Source: Sphaerimonospora sp050942215 (GTDB taxonomy: Bacteria; Actinomycetota; Actinomycetes; Streptosporangiales; Streptosporangiaceae). Taken from it: a DNA stretch of 64,000 bases. Every line of letters begins with the position of its first letter. The stretch's first letter is position 1. The notes below the pieces were generated by a model. The model was not told where the DNA came from, searched no databases, and worked only from the letters and a program-made list of their open reading frames with translations. A program made the position numbers and the translations under genes. Positions 45,232 to 52,655 of the stretch are shown here, one piece after another. Location of the stretch: contig NZ_CP192056.1 of the NCBI RefSeq assembly GCF_050942215.1, forward strand, positions 4,960,001 to 5,024,000. Direction: 5' to 3'.

Positions 45232-45261
45232 TTGACCGCATTGCCGTGATTCGGACAGCAT
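45232..45261 (+). promoter_or_regulatory. Candidate promoter of the heparinase-like gene
   Basis: TTGACC (45232-45237) and CAGCAT (45256-45261), 18 bp apart, just right of element A and 40 bp before the start codon. Weak -10. Confidence 0.3.
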
Positions 45262-45300
45262 GACCCTTCCTGCCTTGAATCTTGCCGGAAGGAATCTGGC

Positions 45301-47013
45301 GTGCGCGGCCGCACTCACGTCCTCAGGAAACACGGCCTAGGCCTGTCCGCTCTGCTCCTCGTGGGCAACGTCTCCGCCCTGGCTCTTCCGAGCGGCGCGT
45401 CGGCGACCACGCAGCAGGTCACGGCCGGCGTGAAACGGACCGCCGAGTGTCAGGGGGACTGGCTGCCGGCCACCCCCACCGCGCCGGAGATCATGGACGG
45501 CAAGCTCTCGTTTCTCGACTTCCCCGCCGTCAGCGTGGGCAAGAACGTCAACTGGCGGGCGGATCCGTACCGGAACCGGTCCTGGCAGATGGTCTTCCAG
45601 TCGCTGCGCTGGATGGGCAGGCTGGTCGCCGACTACGAGACGACCGGCAAGGAGGAGTACCTCAGGCGGGCGACCGAGATCGCCAAGGACTGGGTGGCGG
45701 ACAACCCCTATGGCGGGCGCGGTACGGCGAAGTACGCCTGGGACGAGCACCCGATCGCGCTCCGCGCTCCTGCCCTGGTCTGCCTGAGCAGACATGTCAA
45801 GGGCACCTGGCTCACCCGCAGCCTCGCCCAGCACGCCAAACTGCTGGCCGACCCGAACAATTACGAGGAAGGCCACAACCACGGGCTCGACCAGGACATC
45901 GGCCTGCTGCGGATCGGCTGCCGCTACGGCAACACGGGCTGGAAGGACCTCGCCGTACGCCGCATGGTCAAGTCGATGAAGCTCGACATCGACTCCGAGG
46001 GCACGCTCATGGAGCAGGCTCCGCGCTATGCGATCTACGTCCACGAGCGTCTCAGGGTCGCCGTGGACACGATGGCCGACTGCGGGATCAAGGCGCCGGC
46101 CACGCTGGTGCGGCGGTGGAAGAGCCTGACCGGGCACATCGCCGCCGCCACCATGCCGAACGGCTACCTGGTGCCCATCGGGGACGGCCCGGCCGACATC
46201 CAGCCGAGCGGCTTCGACCACGGAAAGAAGACCGTCGAGGTCTTCAAGGCCGGGTACGTCTTCGGCCGCACCGCATGGGACGACCCGCAGTCGGCGTACT
46301 ATTCGATCCGCTTCGGCCCCGGCCGGAAGTTCCACGGCCATGAGGACCACCTGGGCGTGACCTACTACGCCCAGGGCCACTCCATCCTCACCGAGGCGGG
46401 CTTCCACTCCTACGAGAACACGCCGTACCGCCGCTGGACGATGACGCCGGAGGCCCACAACGTGCCGGTCGTCGTGGGCAGGAAGTTCCGCGGGCATACG
46501 CCTTCTGCCCTCACCCGCCGCTCCATCGGCGAGGGCCGGCAGTCGTTCACGCTGACCGACCTGGCGTACGGCGTTCGCCGCACCCGGTCCGTGCTGGTCA
46601 ACCACCACGACGACGTGATGGCAGTCCTCGACACCGGGGGCGGGAAGCTGCGCAACCTGTGGCACCTCGACCCGGCGTTGCAGGTCGTCTCCTCGGAACG
46701 GGGACGGATCGTGATGGCGGACGGCGGCTGGCGGGCCACGCTCGTGCAGCTCGACATGCCGTCGTGCAAGCCGATCGGCGGGCAGCGAGTGGTCAGCGGG
46801 CGGACCGGGCCCTACCAGGGGTGGATCTCGCCCGGCTACATGAAGAAGGAGCGCGCCCCGGTCGTGATCTCCCCCACGGCCAAGGCGCTGCTGACGCTCA
46901 TCGTGCCCGGCACTGACAAACCGAGTGTCACCTGCTCCGGCCGGAGCGTGGCCGTCCAGACCTCCGGCGGCAAGGTGACCCTCCGGGTGGGCGCCTCCGG
47001 CACCCTGTCGTAA
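45301..47013 (+). CDS. Secreted heparinase II/III-family polysaccharide lyase
   Basis: Exported protein of 570 aa: signal peptide (RKHGLGLSALLLVGNVSALALPSGASA). The N-terminal half is an alpha/alpha toroid-like domain (WQMVFQSLRWMGRLVADYE, EEYLRRATEIAKDWVADNP, NNYEEGHNHGLDQDIGLL with candidate catalytic Asn/His). The C-terminal half is the beta-sandwich of heparinase II/III (GPGRKFHGHEDHLGVTYYAQ, HSILTEAGFHSYENTPYRRW). These lyases cleave uronic-acid-containing polysaccharides such as heparin, alginate or exopolysaccharide; the exact substrate cannot be inferred. GTG 45301 with AAGGAA upstream. Monocistronic: promoter candidate upstream, terminator downstream. Confidence 0.88.
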   Translation: MRGRTHVLRKHGLGLSALLLVGNVSALALPSGASATTQQVTAGVKRTAECQGDWLPATPTAPEIMDGKLSFLDFPAVSVGKNVNWRADPYRNRSWQMVFQSLRWMGRLVADYETTGKEEYLRRATEIAKDWVADNPYGGRGTAKYAWDEHPIALRAPALVCLSRHVKGTWLTRSLAQHAKLLADPNNYEEGHNHGLDQDIGLLRIGCRYGNTGWKDLAVRRMVKSMKLDIDSEGTLMEQAPRYAIYVHERLRVAVDTMADCGIKAPATLVRRWKSLTGHIAAATMPNGYLVPIGDGPADIQPSGFDHGKKTVEVFKAGYVFGRTAWDDPQSAYYSIRFGPGRKFHGHEDHLGVTYYAQGHSILTEAGFHSYENTPYRRWTMTPEAHNVPVVVGRKFRGHTPSALTRRSIGEGRQSFTLTDLAYGVRRTRSVLVNHHDDVMAVLDTGGGKLRNLWHLDPALQVVSSERGRIVMADGGWRATLVQLDMPSCKPIGGQRVVSGRTGPYQGWISPGYMKKERAPVVISPTAKALLTLIVPGTDKPSVTCSGRSVAVQTSGGKVTLRVGASGTLS

Positions 47014-47053
47014 CGGACCACTCCGTCTCGGCCGGAGCACGGGCCCGCACGGC

Positions 47054-47080
47054 CGCGGCCCGGCCAGTGGTCGGGCCGCG
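47054..47080 (+). terminator. Convergent terminator heparinase / cimA
   Basis: 9 bp arms CGCGGCCCG / CGGGCCGCG around a 9 nt loop between the two converging stop codons. Confidence 0.75.
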
Positions 47081-47099
47081 TGCCGCGTACGGGCCGGGG

Positions 47100-48701
47100 T
47101 CAGGCCTGATACCCCGCACGGAGGAGTCCGTACGTCACGGCCTGCTCGAGGGCCTGCCAGGACGCCTCGATGATGTTCTCGTCGACGCCGACCGTGGCCC
47201 AATCGCCGGTCGAGTCGCTGGAGTTGATCAGAACGCGGGTGATCGCGCCGGTGCCCTGCGTCCCCTCCAGGATGCGGACCTTGAAGTCGATGAGCTGGAC
47301 GGCGGCGAGCTCGGGATAGAGCTTCTCCAGGGCCAGCCGTACGGCCTTGTCCAGGGCGTTGACCGGGCCGTTGCCCTCCCCGGTCGCGACGATCCGCTCA
47401 CCCTTGGCCTGCAGCTTCACCGTGGCCTCGCTCGCGACCTCGGACGTCGTAGAACCGGCGACCGGATCGAGGACGGGGCGGCGCTCCACGATGACCCGCC
47501 ATGACTCGACGGTGAAGTATCGCCTGTGCTCGCCGGCGACGGTGTCGCGCAGCAGAAGCTCGAAGGAGGCGTCGGCGGCCTCGAAGGTGTGCCCGCGCGA
47601 CTCCAGGTCCTTGACCCGCTCGACCAGTTCGCGGGACTGCTCGCCGGTGAGGCGGTAGCCCAGCTCGCGGCCCTTGAGCTCAACCGAGGCCCGTCCGGCC
47701 ATGTCCGAGACCAGCATCCGCATGTCGTTGCCGACCAGGCCGGGATCGATGTGCTGGTAGAGGTTGGGGTCCACCTTGATCGCCGAAGCGTGCAGCCCGG
47801 CCTTGTGCGCGAAGGCGGAGGCGCCCACATAGGGCTGGTGCGAGTTGGGCGTGACGTTGGTGACCTCGGTGATCGCATGCGCGATGCGCGTCATGTCGGC
47901 GAGGGACTGCGGCGGCACGAGGTCGAATCCCCTCTTGAGCTGGAGGTTGGCCACGACCGTGAAGAGGTTGGCGTTGCCCGAGCGCTCGCCGTACCCGTTG
48001 GCGCATCCCTGCACATGGGTGGCGCCCGCCTTGACCGCTGCCAGGGTGTTGGCCACGGCGCAGCCGGTGTCGTCGTGGCAGTGGATGCCGAGCCTGGCGC
48101 CGGTGCCGGCCGCCTCGTGGACGACCTCGGCGAGTTCGTCGGGGAGCATGCCGCCGTTGGTGTCGCACAGCGCGACCACGTCGGCGCCGGCCTCAGCCGC
48201 CGTACGCAGCACCTCGAGTGCGTAGGCGGGGTTGGAGCGGTATCCGTCGAAGAAATGTTCCGCGTCGAGGAAGACGCGCCGGCCCTCCGCACGAAGGTGG
48301 GAGACCGTGTCGCGGATCATCGCGAGGTTCTCCTCCAGCGTCGTGCGGAGGGCCAGCTCCACATGCCGGTCGTGGCTCTTGGCGACGAGCGTCACGACCG
48401 GCGCTCCGGACTCGCGCAGGGCGGCCACCAGGGGATCGTCGGCGGCCTTCACACCGGCCCGGCGGGTCGCGCCGAACGCGGCGAGCTGCGCGTGTTTCAG
48501 GTCGAGCTCGGTTTGAGCCCGCCGGAAGAATTCCGTGTCCTTGGGATTGGCGCCCGGCCAGCCTCCCTCGATGAAGCCGACGCCCAGATGGTCCAGGTGA
48601 CGAGCGATCGCCATCTTGTCGGCGACCGACAGGTTCAGCCCCTCCTGCTGGGCCCCATCACGGAGCGTCGTGTCGTACACGTGGAAGCCGTCGTCGATCA
48701 T
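47100..48701 (-). CDS. cimA: Citramalate synthase
   Basis: HMGL/LeuA-family condensing enzyme, 533 aa. By family it makes (R)-citramalate from pyruvate and acetyl-CoA, an alternative entry to isoleucine. N-terminal DTTLRDGAQQEGLNLSVADK, metal-site HCHDDTGCAVANTLAAVKAGA, GYGERSGNANLFTVVANL, HKAGLHASAIKVDP, and a C-terminal LeuA-dimer/regulatory domain (ATGEGNGPVNALDKAV). Length and the CimA-type sequence separate it from LeuA. Expression is probably controlled by the leader peptide, attenuator and operator upstream, consistent with a branched-chain amino acid role. Confidence 0.93.
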   Translation of the reverse strand: MIDDGFHVYDTTLRDGAQQEGLNLSVADKMAIARHLDHLGVGFIEGGWPGANPKDTEFFRRAQTELDLKHAQLAAFGATRRAGVKAADDPLVAALRESGAPVVTLVAKSHDRHVELALRTTLEENLAMIRDTVSHLRAEGRRVFLDAEHFFDGYRSNPAYALEVLRTAAEAGADVVALCDTNGGMLPDELAEVVHEAAGTGARLGIHCHDDTGCAVANTLAAVKAGATHVQGCANGYGERSGNANLFTVVANLQLKRGFDLVPPQSLADMTRIAHAITEVTNVTPNSHQPYVGASAFAHKAGLHASAIKVDPNLYQHIDPGLVGNDMRMLVSDMAGRASVELKGRELGYRLTGEQSRELVERVKDLESRGHTFEAADASFELLLRDTVAGEHRRYFTVESWRVIVERRPVLDPVAGSTTSEVASEATVKLQAKGERIVATGEGNGPVNALDKAVRLALEKLYPELAAVQLIDFKVRILEGTQGTGAITRVLINSSDSTGDWATVGVDENIIEASWQALEQAVTYGLLRAGYQA

Positions 48702-48750
48702 CTCTTCGTCTCCTTCGCGGGTCCGGTCGTCGCCGCGCGCTCATCGGCCC

Positions 48751-48784
48751 AAACAAAAAGACCCCTCACGGACGTGAGAGGTCT
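48751..48784 (-). terminator. cimA attenuator terminator
   Basis: Hairpin 48759-48784 (AGACCTCTCAC paired with GTGAGGGGTCT on the minus strand, small loop) followed by TTTTT, 50 bp before cimA and 22 bp after the leader peptide. Classic intrinsic terminator inside a leader. Confidence 0.88.
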
Positions 48785-48819
48785 GCGCGTCGGCGTTGTC
48801 CCTTGTCTAGCCGACGCGC
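48785..48819 (-). promoter_or_regulatory. cimA leader pause/antiterminator hairpin
   Basis: Perfect 10 bp arms GCGCGTCGGC / GCCGACGCGC around a 15 nt loop. The leader-peptide stop codon lies at the loop edge, and the right arm abuts the terminator stem, as expected for mutually exclusive attenuator structures. Confidence 0.75.
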
Positions 48820-48848
48820 CTGCCGATAATGAGCAGACCGTAGAACAT
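48807..48848 (-). CDS. Leu/Ile/Val leader peptide of cimA
   Basis: 13 codons: MFYGLLIIGRRVG then TAG. Four branched-chain codons in a row (CTG CTC ATT ATC) lie just before the attenuator hairpins. Ribosome stalling on scarce Leu/Ile tRNA would favour read-through; this is the textbook arrangement and is inferred from layout. Confidence 0.75.
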   Translation of the reverse strand: MFYGLLIIGRRVG

Positions 48849-48891
48849 GATGCCCAGCAGTCTGCCACATGCTCCCGGCCGCCGGCACATC

Positions 48892-48910
48892 GATCTCAGG
48901 TTACGAGACA
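48892..48910. promoter_or_regulatory. Operator-like palindrome upstream of the cimA leader
   Basis: GATCTCAGGTTACGAGACA, arms TCTC...GAGA, 44 bp upstream of the leader ATG. Same family as the leuC/ndgR palindromes. Confidence 0.6.
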
Positions 48911-48972
48911 TGGACGACTTCCACGACCACGCTCCGCCCGCTCGCCGCCCTCGCGATATTAGGGTGATGCAC

Positions 48973-49626
48973 ATGAAGGTTGCCGAGTTCACCGATCCCG
49001 CAGTGGCCGAGTACACCATCGCGCACACCACCCCGCCCGACGATCTGCTCCGTGCCCTCACCGAGGAGACGCTCCGGCTCGTCGGCGACCGCATCTCCAT
49101 GCAGATCTCCGCGGAACAGGGCACGTTGCTCACCATGCTCGCCGGGTTCTCGGGGGTTCGCAGGGCCGTCGAGGTCGGCACCTTCACCGGCTACTCCTCC
49201 ATCTGCATCGCCAGGGGCATGCCGGCGGACGGCCGGCTGATCGCCTGTGATGTCAGCGAGGAGTGGACCTCCGTGGCCCGCCGCTACTGGGACAAGGCGG
49301 GCGTCTCGGACAAGATCGAGCTCCGCCTGGGACCGGCGGCCGACACCCTGCGGGACATGCCACGCGAAGAGTGGATCGACTTCGCGTTCATCGACGCGGA
49401 CAAGGCCGGCTACCCGGTCTACTACGAGGAACTTCTCGTACGGCTCAGGCCCGGCGGGCTGATCGCCGTGGACAACACGCTGCAGCATGGCCGGGTCGTC
49501 GACCCCTCCGCCGGGGGCGCCGTGCCCGCCATACGGGACTTCAACGACCTGGTCGCCGGTGATTCGCGGGTGACCTGCGTCCTCCTGCCCTTCGCCGACG
49601 GCCTGACCCTGATCCGCAAGAACTGA
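48973..49626 (+). CDS. SAM-dependent O-methyltransferase (family 3)
   Basis: Class I methyltransferase of about 217 aa related to catechol/caffeoyl-CoA O-methyltransferases. SAM-binding motif VEVGTFTGYSSICIARGM, then LIACDVSEEWTSVARRYW, and FIDADKAGYPVYYEELL with the metal-coordinating Asp; VDNTLQHGRVVDP is typical of the family. Start ATG 48973 (AGGG upstream) or ATG 48967. Acceptor substrate unknown. Divergent from the cimA leader, convergent with ilvE. Confidence 0.9.
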   Translation: MKVAEFTDPAVAEYTIAHTTPPDDLLRALTEETLRLVGDRISMQISAEQGTLLTMLAGFSGVRRAVEVGTFTGYSSICIARGMPADGRLIACDVSEEWTSVARRYWDKAGVSDKIELRLGPAADTLRDMPREEWIDFAFIDADKAGYPVYYEELLVRLRPGGLIAVDNTLQHGRVVDPSAGGAVPAIRDFNDLVAGDSRVTCVLLPFADGLTLIRKN

Positions 49627-49684
49627 TCTCCGAGGGGTCTGACGATCGGCACCGGCAAGCCGATCGTGGCGTTGGCCGTACGGG

Positions 49685-49725
49685 ACGGGGCCCGGCCTGA
49701 CGGTTTCCGGCCGGACCGGGCCCGT
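49685..49725 (+). terminator. Convergent terminator O-methyltransferase / ilvE
   Basis: Arms ACGGGGCCCGG / CCGGGCCCGT with one bulged G; internal GGCC/GGCC pair extends the stem. Confidence 0.65.
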
Positions 49726-49737
49726 GCTCCCGGCGAC

Positions 49738-50829
49738 TCAGCAGATCTTGTGGATCCAGTTGCGGGTGTCGGGGCGGGTGCCGTACTGGATGCCGACGAG
49801 CTCGTCACGGATCTTCATGGTGACCGGGCCCGGAGTGCCGTCGCCCACGGTCCAGGCGCGGTCGGCGCCCTTGACGGAGCCCACGGGGGTGACCACGGCG
49901 GCCGTGCCGCAGGCGAAGACCTCACTCAGCTCGCCCGACTCGCAGGCCGACTGCCAGTCATCGATCGAGATCTTGCCCTCCTCGGGCCGGAGGCCGAGCT
50001 CCGCCGCGATGCTGAGGATCGAGTCGCGGGTGATGCCCGGCAGCAGGGTGCCGGTCAGCGCGGGGGTGACGAGGCGGTCGCCGAAGACGAAGAAGAGGTT
50101 CATCCCGCCCATCTCCTCGACCCAGCGGTGCTCGAAGGCGTCGAGCCAGACGACCTGGTCGCAGCCCTCCCGCACGGCCTGGCGCTGGGCGACGAAGGCC
50201 GCTGCGTAGTTGCCGCCGCACTTGGCGAAGCCGGTCCCGCCGGGAGCGGCCCGGGTGAACTCCGTGGACAGCCAGACCGAGACGGGCTTGACGCCGCCGG
50301 AGAAGTACGAAGCGGCGGGCGAGGCGATCACCATGTACTTGTAGGAGTTCGACGGGTGGTTCACACCGAGTGCCGCCTGCGTCGCGATCATGAATGGCCG
50401 CAGGTAGAGGCTGTGGCCGTCGGTGGTGGGCACCCACTCGCGGTCGGTCTGGACGAGCAGTTCCAGCGACTGGACGAACGCGTCCTCGGGCAGCTCGGGC
50501 ATCGCCATCCGGGCCGCCGACCTGTTGAAGCGCGCGGCGTTGGCGTACGGACGGAAGGTGACGATCGACCCGCCCGCCTGCCGGTACGCCTTGAGCCCCT
50601 CGAACAACTCCTGGGCGTAGTGGAAGACCGACGTCGCGGGGTCGAGGAGCAACGGGCCGTACGGCTGGAGCCGGGCGTCGTGCCAGCCGCGCCCCTCGGT
50701 CCAGTCGATGGAGATCATGTGATCCGTGAAGGACTGCCCGAAGCCCGGATTCGCCAATACCTCCGCGCGCTCCCCCGCGCTGCGGGCTCGCGGATTGAGC
50801 TGCACATCGAAGCTGAGCTGAGTGGTCAT
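49738..50829 (-). CDS. ilvE: Branched-chain amino acid aminotransferase
   Basis: PLP class IV aminotransferase for the final step of Val, Leu and Ile synthesis. 363 aa. PLP Lys in GTGFAKCGGNYAAAFVAQ, EMGGMNLFFVFGDRLVTPAL, LLPGITRDSILSIAAELG, and FACGTAAVVTPVGSVKG. Length matches bacterial type-II BCAT. Downstream of leuB by 158 bp that contain a T-tailed terminator, so it likely has its own promoter. No operator or leader peptide was found here. Confidence 0.96.
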   Translation of the reverse strand: MTTQLSFDVQLNPRARSAGERAEVLANPGFGQSFTDHMISIDWTEGRGWHDARLQPYGPLLLDPATSVFHYAQELFEGLKAYRQAGGSIVTFRPYANAARFNRSAARMAMPELPEDAFVQSLELLVQTDREWVPTTDGHSLYLRPFMIATQAALGVNHPSNSYKYMVIASPAASYFSGGVKPVSVWLSTEFTRAAPGGTGFAKCGGNYAAAFVAQRQAVREGCDQVVWLDAFEHRWVEEMGGMNLFFVFGDRLVTPALTGTLLPGITRDSILSIAAELGLRPEEGKISIDDWQSACESGELSEVFACGTAAVVTPVGSVKGADRAWTVGDGTPGPVTMKIRDELVGIQYGTRPDTRNWIHKIC

Positions 50830-50915
50830 GACGAAGATCCTTTTCTCGACGTCGTCGTAACGCTCATTGTGCGGCGACGACCTTCCAACGGAAAACTACG
50901 GCATAAGGCGGGTAC

Positions 50916-50953
50916 AAAAAAAGCGCATGACGACCCCACGGGCCGCCATGCGC
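50916..50953 (-). terminator. leuB intrinsic terminator
   Basis: Minus-strand stem GCGCATG / CATGCGC (50953-50947 with 50929-50923) with a GC-rich loop, followed by seven T's (50922-50916), 35 bp past the leuB stop. Confidence 0.85.
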
Positions 50954-50987
50954 GTCGATCGGCGCCTTGATCAGATAGCGGCCCGGA

Positions 50988-52034
50988 TCAGCCCGCTACT
51001 CGTCCGGCGATGTCGTCTCCGATCTCACGGGTCGACCTGGCGGTCCAGGCCCCCTGCCGTTCGAGCAGGTCGTCCGCGACGGCCTGCTCGACCCGGGTCG
51101 CGGCCTCGGCGAGCCCGATGTGGTCGAGGAGCATGGCGATGGACAGGATCGTGGCGGTGGGGTCGGCCTTGCCCTGGCCCGCGATGTCGGGGGCGCTGCC
51201 GTGCACGGGCTCGAACATCGACGGTGCCGTACGGGCCGGATTGACGTTACCACTGGCGGCGAGGCCGATGCCTCCGGCGATGGCCGCGCCGATGTCGGTG
51301 AGGATGTCACCGAAGAGGTTGTCGGTGACGATCACGTCGAAGCGCTGCGGCTGGGTGATGAAGAACATCGAGGCCGCGTCCACGTGGCAGTAGTCCGTCT
51401 CCACGTCGGGGAACTCCCGGCCCACCCGGTCGACCGTACGGGCCCAGAGGTCACCGGCGAAGGTCAGCACGTTGGTCTTGTGGACCAGGGTGAGCTTACG
51501 ACGGGGCCTGGACCGCGCCTTCTCGAACGCGTAACGCACGACGCGCTCGACGCCGAAGGCGGTGTTCAGCGACTCCTGGGTGGCGATCTCCTGCTCCGTG
51601 CCGCGGCGCATCACGCCTCCGGCCCCGGCGTACGGACCCTCGGTGCCCTCGCGGACGACGACCATGTCGATGTCCTCGGGACGGGCCTCGCCGAGCGGGG
51701 TGGTCACCCCGGGGAACAGCTTGACCGGGCGGAGGTTCACGTAGTGGTCCAGCTCGAAGCGGAGCCTGAGCAGCAGCTCACGCTCCAGGACACCCGGCGG
51801 GACGCTGGGATCGCCGACGGCGCCGAGCAGAATCGCGTCATAGCCGCGCAGCTCCTCGAGCACAGTGTCGGAGAGGGTCTCCCCGGTCGCGTGATAGCGC
51901 TTCGCCCCGAGATCATATTCGGTCGTCTCAGTCTTGACACCGATGGCGTGGAGGACCTTGAGGCCCTCTGCGACGACCTCGGCGCCGATCCCGTCACCGG
52001 GGATGACTGCCAGACGGATGTTGCTCGACTCCAT
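50988..52034 (-). CDS. leuB: 3-isopropylmalate dehydrogenase
   Basis: NAD-dependent oxidative decarboxylase of the leucine pathway, 348 aa. IRLAVIPGDGIGAEVVAEGL, VVREGTEGPYAGAGG, TDNLFGDILTDIGAAIAGGI and PSMFEPVHGSAPDIAGQG are all intact; actinobacterial LeuB is of this shorter class. ATG 52034 has weak ribosome site TAAGG. An attenuator-controlled leader and small ORF lie upstream; whether leuB is in that transcript or has its own promoter in the 126 bp before it is unclear. Confidence 0.95.
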   Translation of the reverse strand: MESSNIRLAVIPGDGIGAEVVAEGLKVLHAIGVKTETTEYDLGAKRYHATGETLSDTVLEELRGYDAILLGAVGDPSVPPGVLERELLLRLRFELDHYVNLRPVKLFPGVTTPLGEARPEDIDMVVVREGTEGPYAGAGGVMRRGTEQEIATQESLNTAFGVERVVRYAFEKARSRPRRKLTLVHKTNVLTFAGDLWARTVDRVGREFPDVETDYCHVDAASMFFITQPQRFDVIVTDNLFGDILTDIGAAIAGGIGLAASGNVNPARTAPSMFEPVHGSAPDIAGQGKADPTATILSIAMLLDHIGLAEAATRVEQAVADDLLERQGAWTARSTREIGDDIAGRVAG

Positions 52035-52160
52035 GGGAGTACCTTACCGGTGGTCTCGGAGATCGAACGCCGATCTCACTATTCGGACATAATGCCCGAT
52101 CGCGGACGCGATCTCCCGGATCACGGCCGGTGTCGCCGTGACCTCAGGGCGCGATCCGGC

Positions 52161-52283
52161 TCAGCGTGCCGGCAGGCCGCCGTTGTCCCGGCGGTCGAGT
52201 GCGATCTGCAGTGCGGCGGTGGCCTCGTCTTCGGCGTCCTCGGGACGGTTCCAGGGATACATCTCGTACATGACGGGTCTCAT
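52161..52283 (-). CDS. Small ORF (40 aa) between attenuator and leuB
   Basis: Begins MRPVMYEMYPWNRPEDAEDE and ends ALQIALDRRDNGGLPAR. The MYEMYPWNRP segment looks non-random, and an inner ATG (52271) could be the true start. Ribosome sites are weak for both. Located just after the leuB-side attenuator on the same strand. Unknown function; reality uncertain. Confidence 0.45.
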   Translation of the reverse strand: MRPVMYEMYPWNRPEDAEDEATAALQIALDRRDNGGLPAR

Positions 52284-52299
52284 TCGCGAAGAAGGACTG

Positions 52300-52336
52300 A
52301 AAAAAGAAAGAACAGATCCGGTCGCGGACTCCGGAT
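52300..52336 (-). terminator. leuB-side attenuator terminator
   Basis: Minus-strand hairpin ATCCGG / CCGGAT (52336-52316) with 9 nt loop followed by a T-rich tail (52314-52300, CTGTTCTTTCTTTTTT), 100 bp after the leader peptide. Confidence 0.7.
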
Positions 52337-52436
52337 TGCCGGCTCCGACTCTGCGCGGGTCACGCGCTCTGGGTCTATGGAACCGACGGCCGGCGGCGCA
52401 CAACGCCGCACACCGTGACGGGCCGGCCCACCCTGA

Positions 52437-52484
52437 TCAGGCCCCGCCGCGGCAGGTAATGAGTACGAGTACCTGGCGCGTCAT
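52437..52484 (-). CDS. Val/Leu/Ile leader peptide on the leuB side
   Basis: 15 codons: MTRQVLVLITCRGGA then TGA, with GGAG five bases before ATG 52484. The run Val-Leu-Val-Leu-Ile is followed by inverted repeats and a T-tailed hairpin, the same architecture as the cimA and ilvB leaders. Confidence 0.75.
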   Translation of the reverse strand: MTRQVLVLITCRGGA

Positions 52485-52524
52485 ACCGCTCCAGGTTACC
52501 GCAGAATCTTGTAGGACGACCTAG

Positions 52525-52543
52525 TATCTCATTATTCGAGACA
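52525..52543. promoter_or_regulatory. Operator-like palindrome upstream of the leuB-side leader
   Basis: TATCTCATTATTCGAGACA. Its reverse complement agrees with palindrome 1 at 15-16 of 19 positions, with an intact TTCGAGACA half. 41 bp upstream of the leader ATG. Confidence 0.7.
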
Positions 52544-52587
52544 AAAGAGGCCCGTGTGGCGGGGACACCGCCGTACGGGCCAAGACG

Positions 52588-52629
52588 ACGAGGACCGTCG
52601 CGGATCCGCGGATCCGCGACGGTCCTCGT
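52588..52629 (-). terminator. serA terminator: perfect 42 bp palindrome
   Basis: Arms of 21 bp, left arm beginning ACGAGGACCGTCGCGGATCC, with no loop nucleotides, starting 26 bp past the serA stop. Extremely stable hairpin or cruciform; no T tract. Confidence 0.8.
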
Positions 52630-52655
52630 GGCCGCTCCAGTCCTTCAGGTCCCGC

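Noticed and set aside
50902..50953. 17-codon ORF (MAARGVVMRFF...) as an ilvE leader peptide
   Set aside because: Overlaps the leuB terminator stem and T tract and has only two adjacent Val codons; no attenuator follows.
52072..52089. GATCTCACTATTCGGACA near leuB as another operator
   Set aside because: One arm is a base short and matches poorly; may be a decayed site, not counted among the six.
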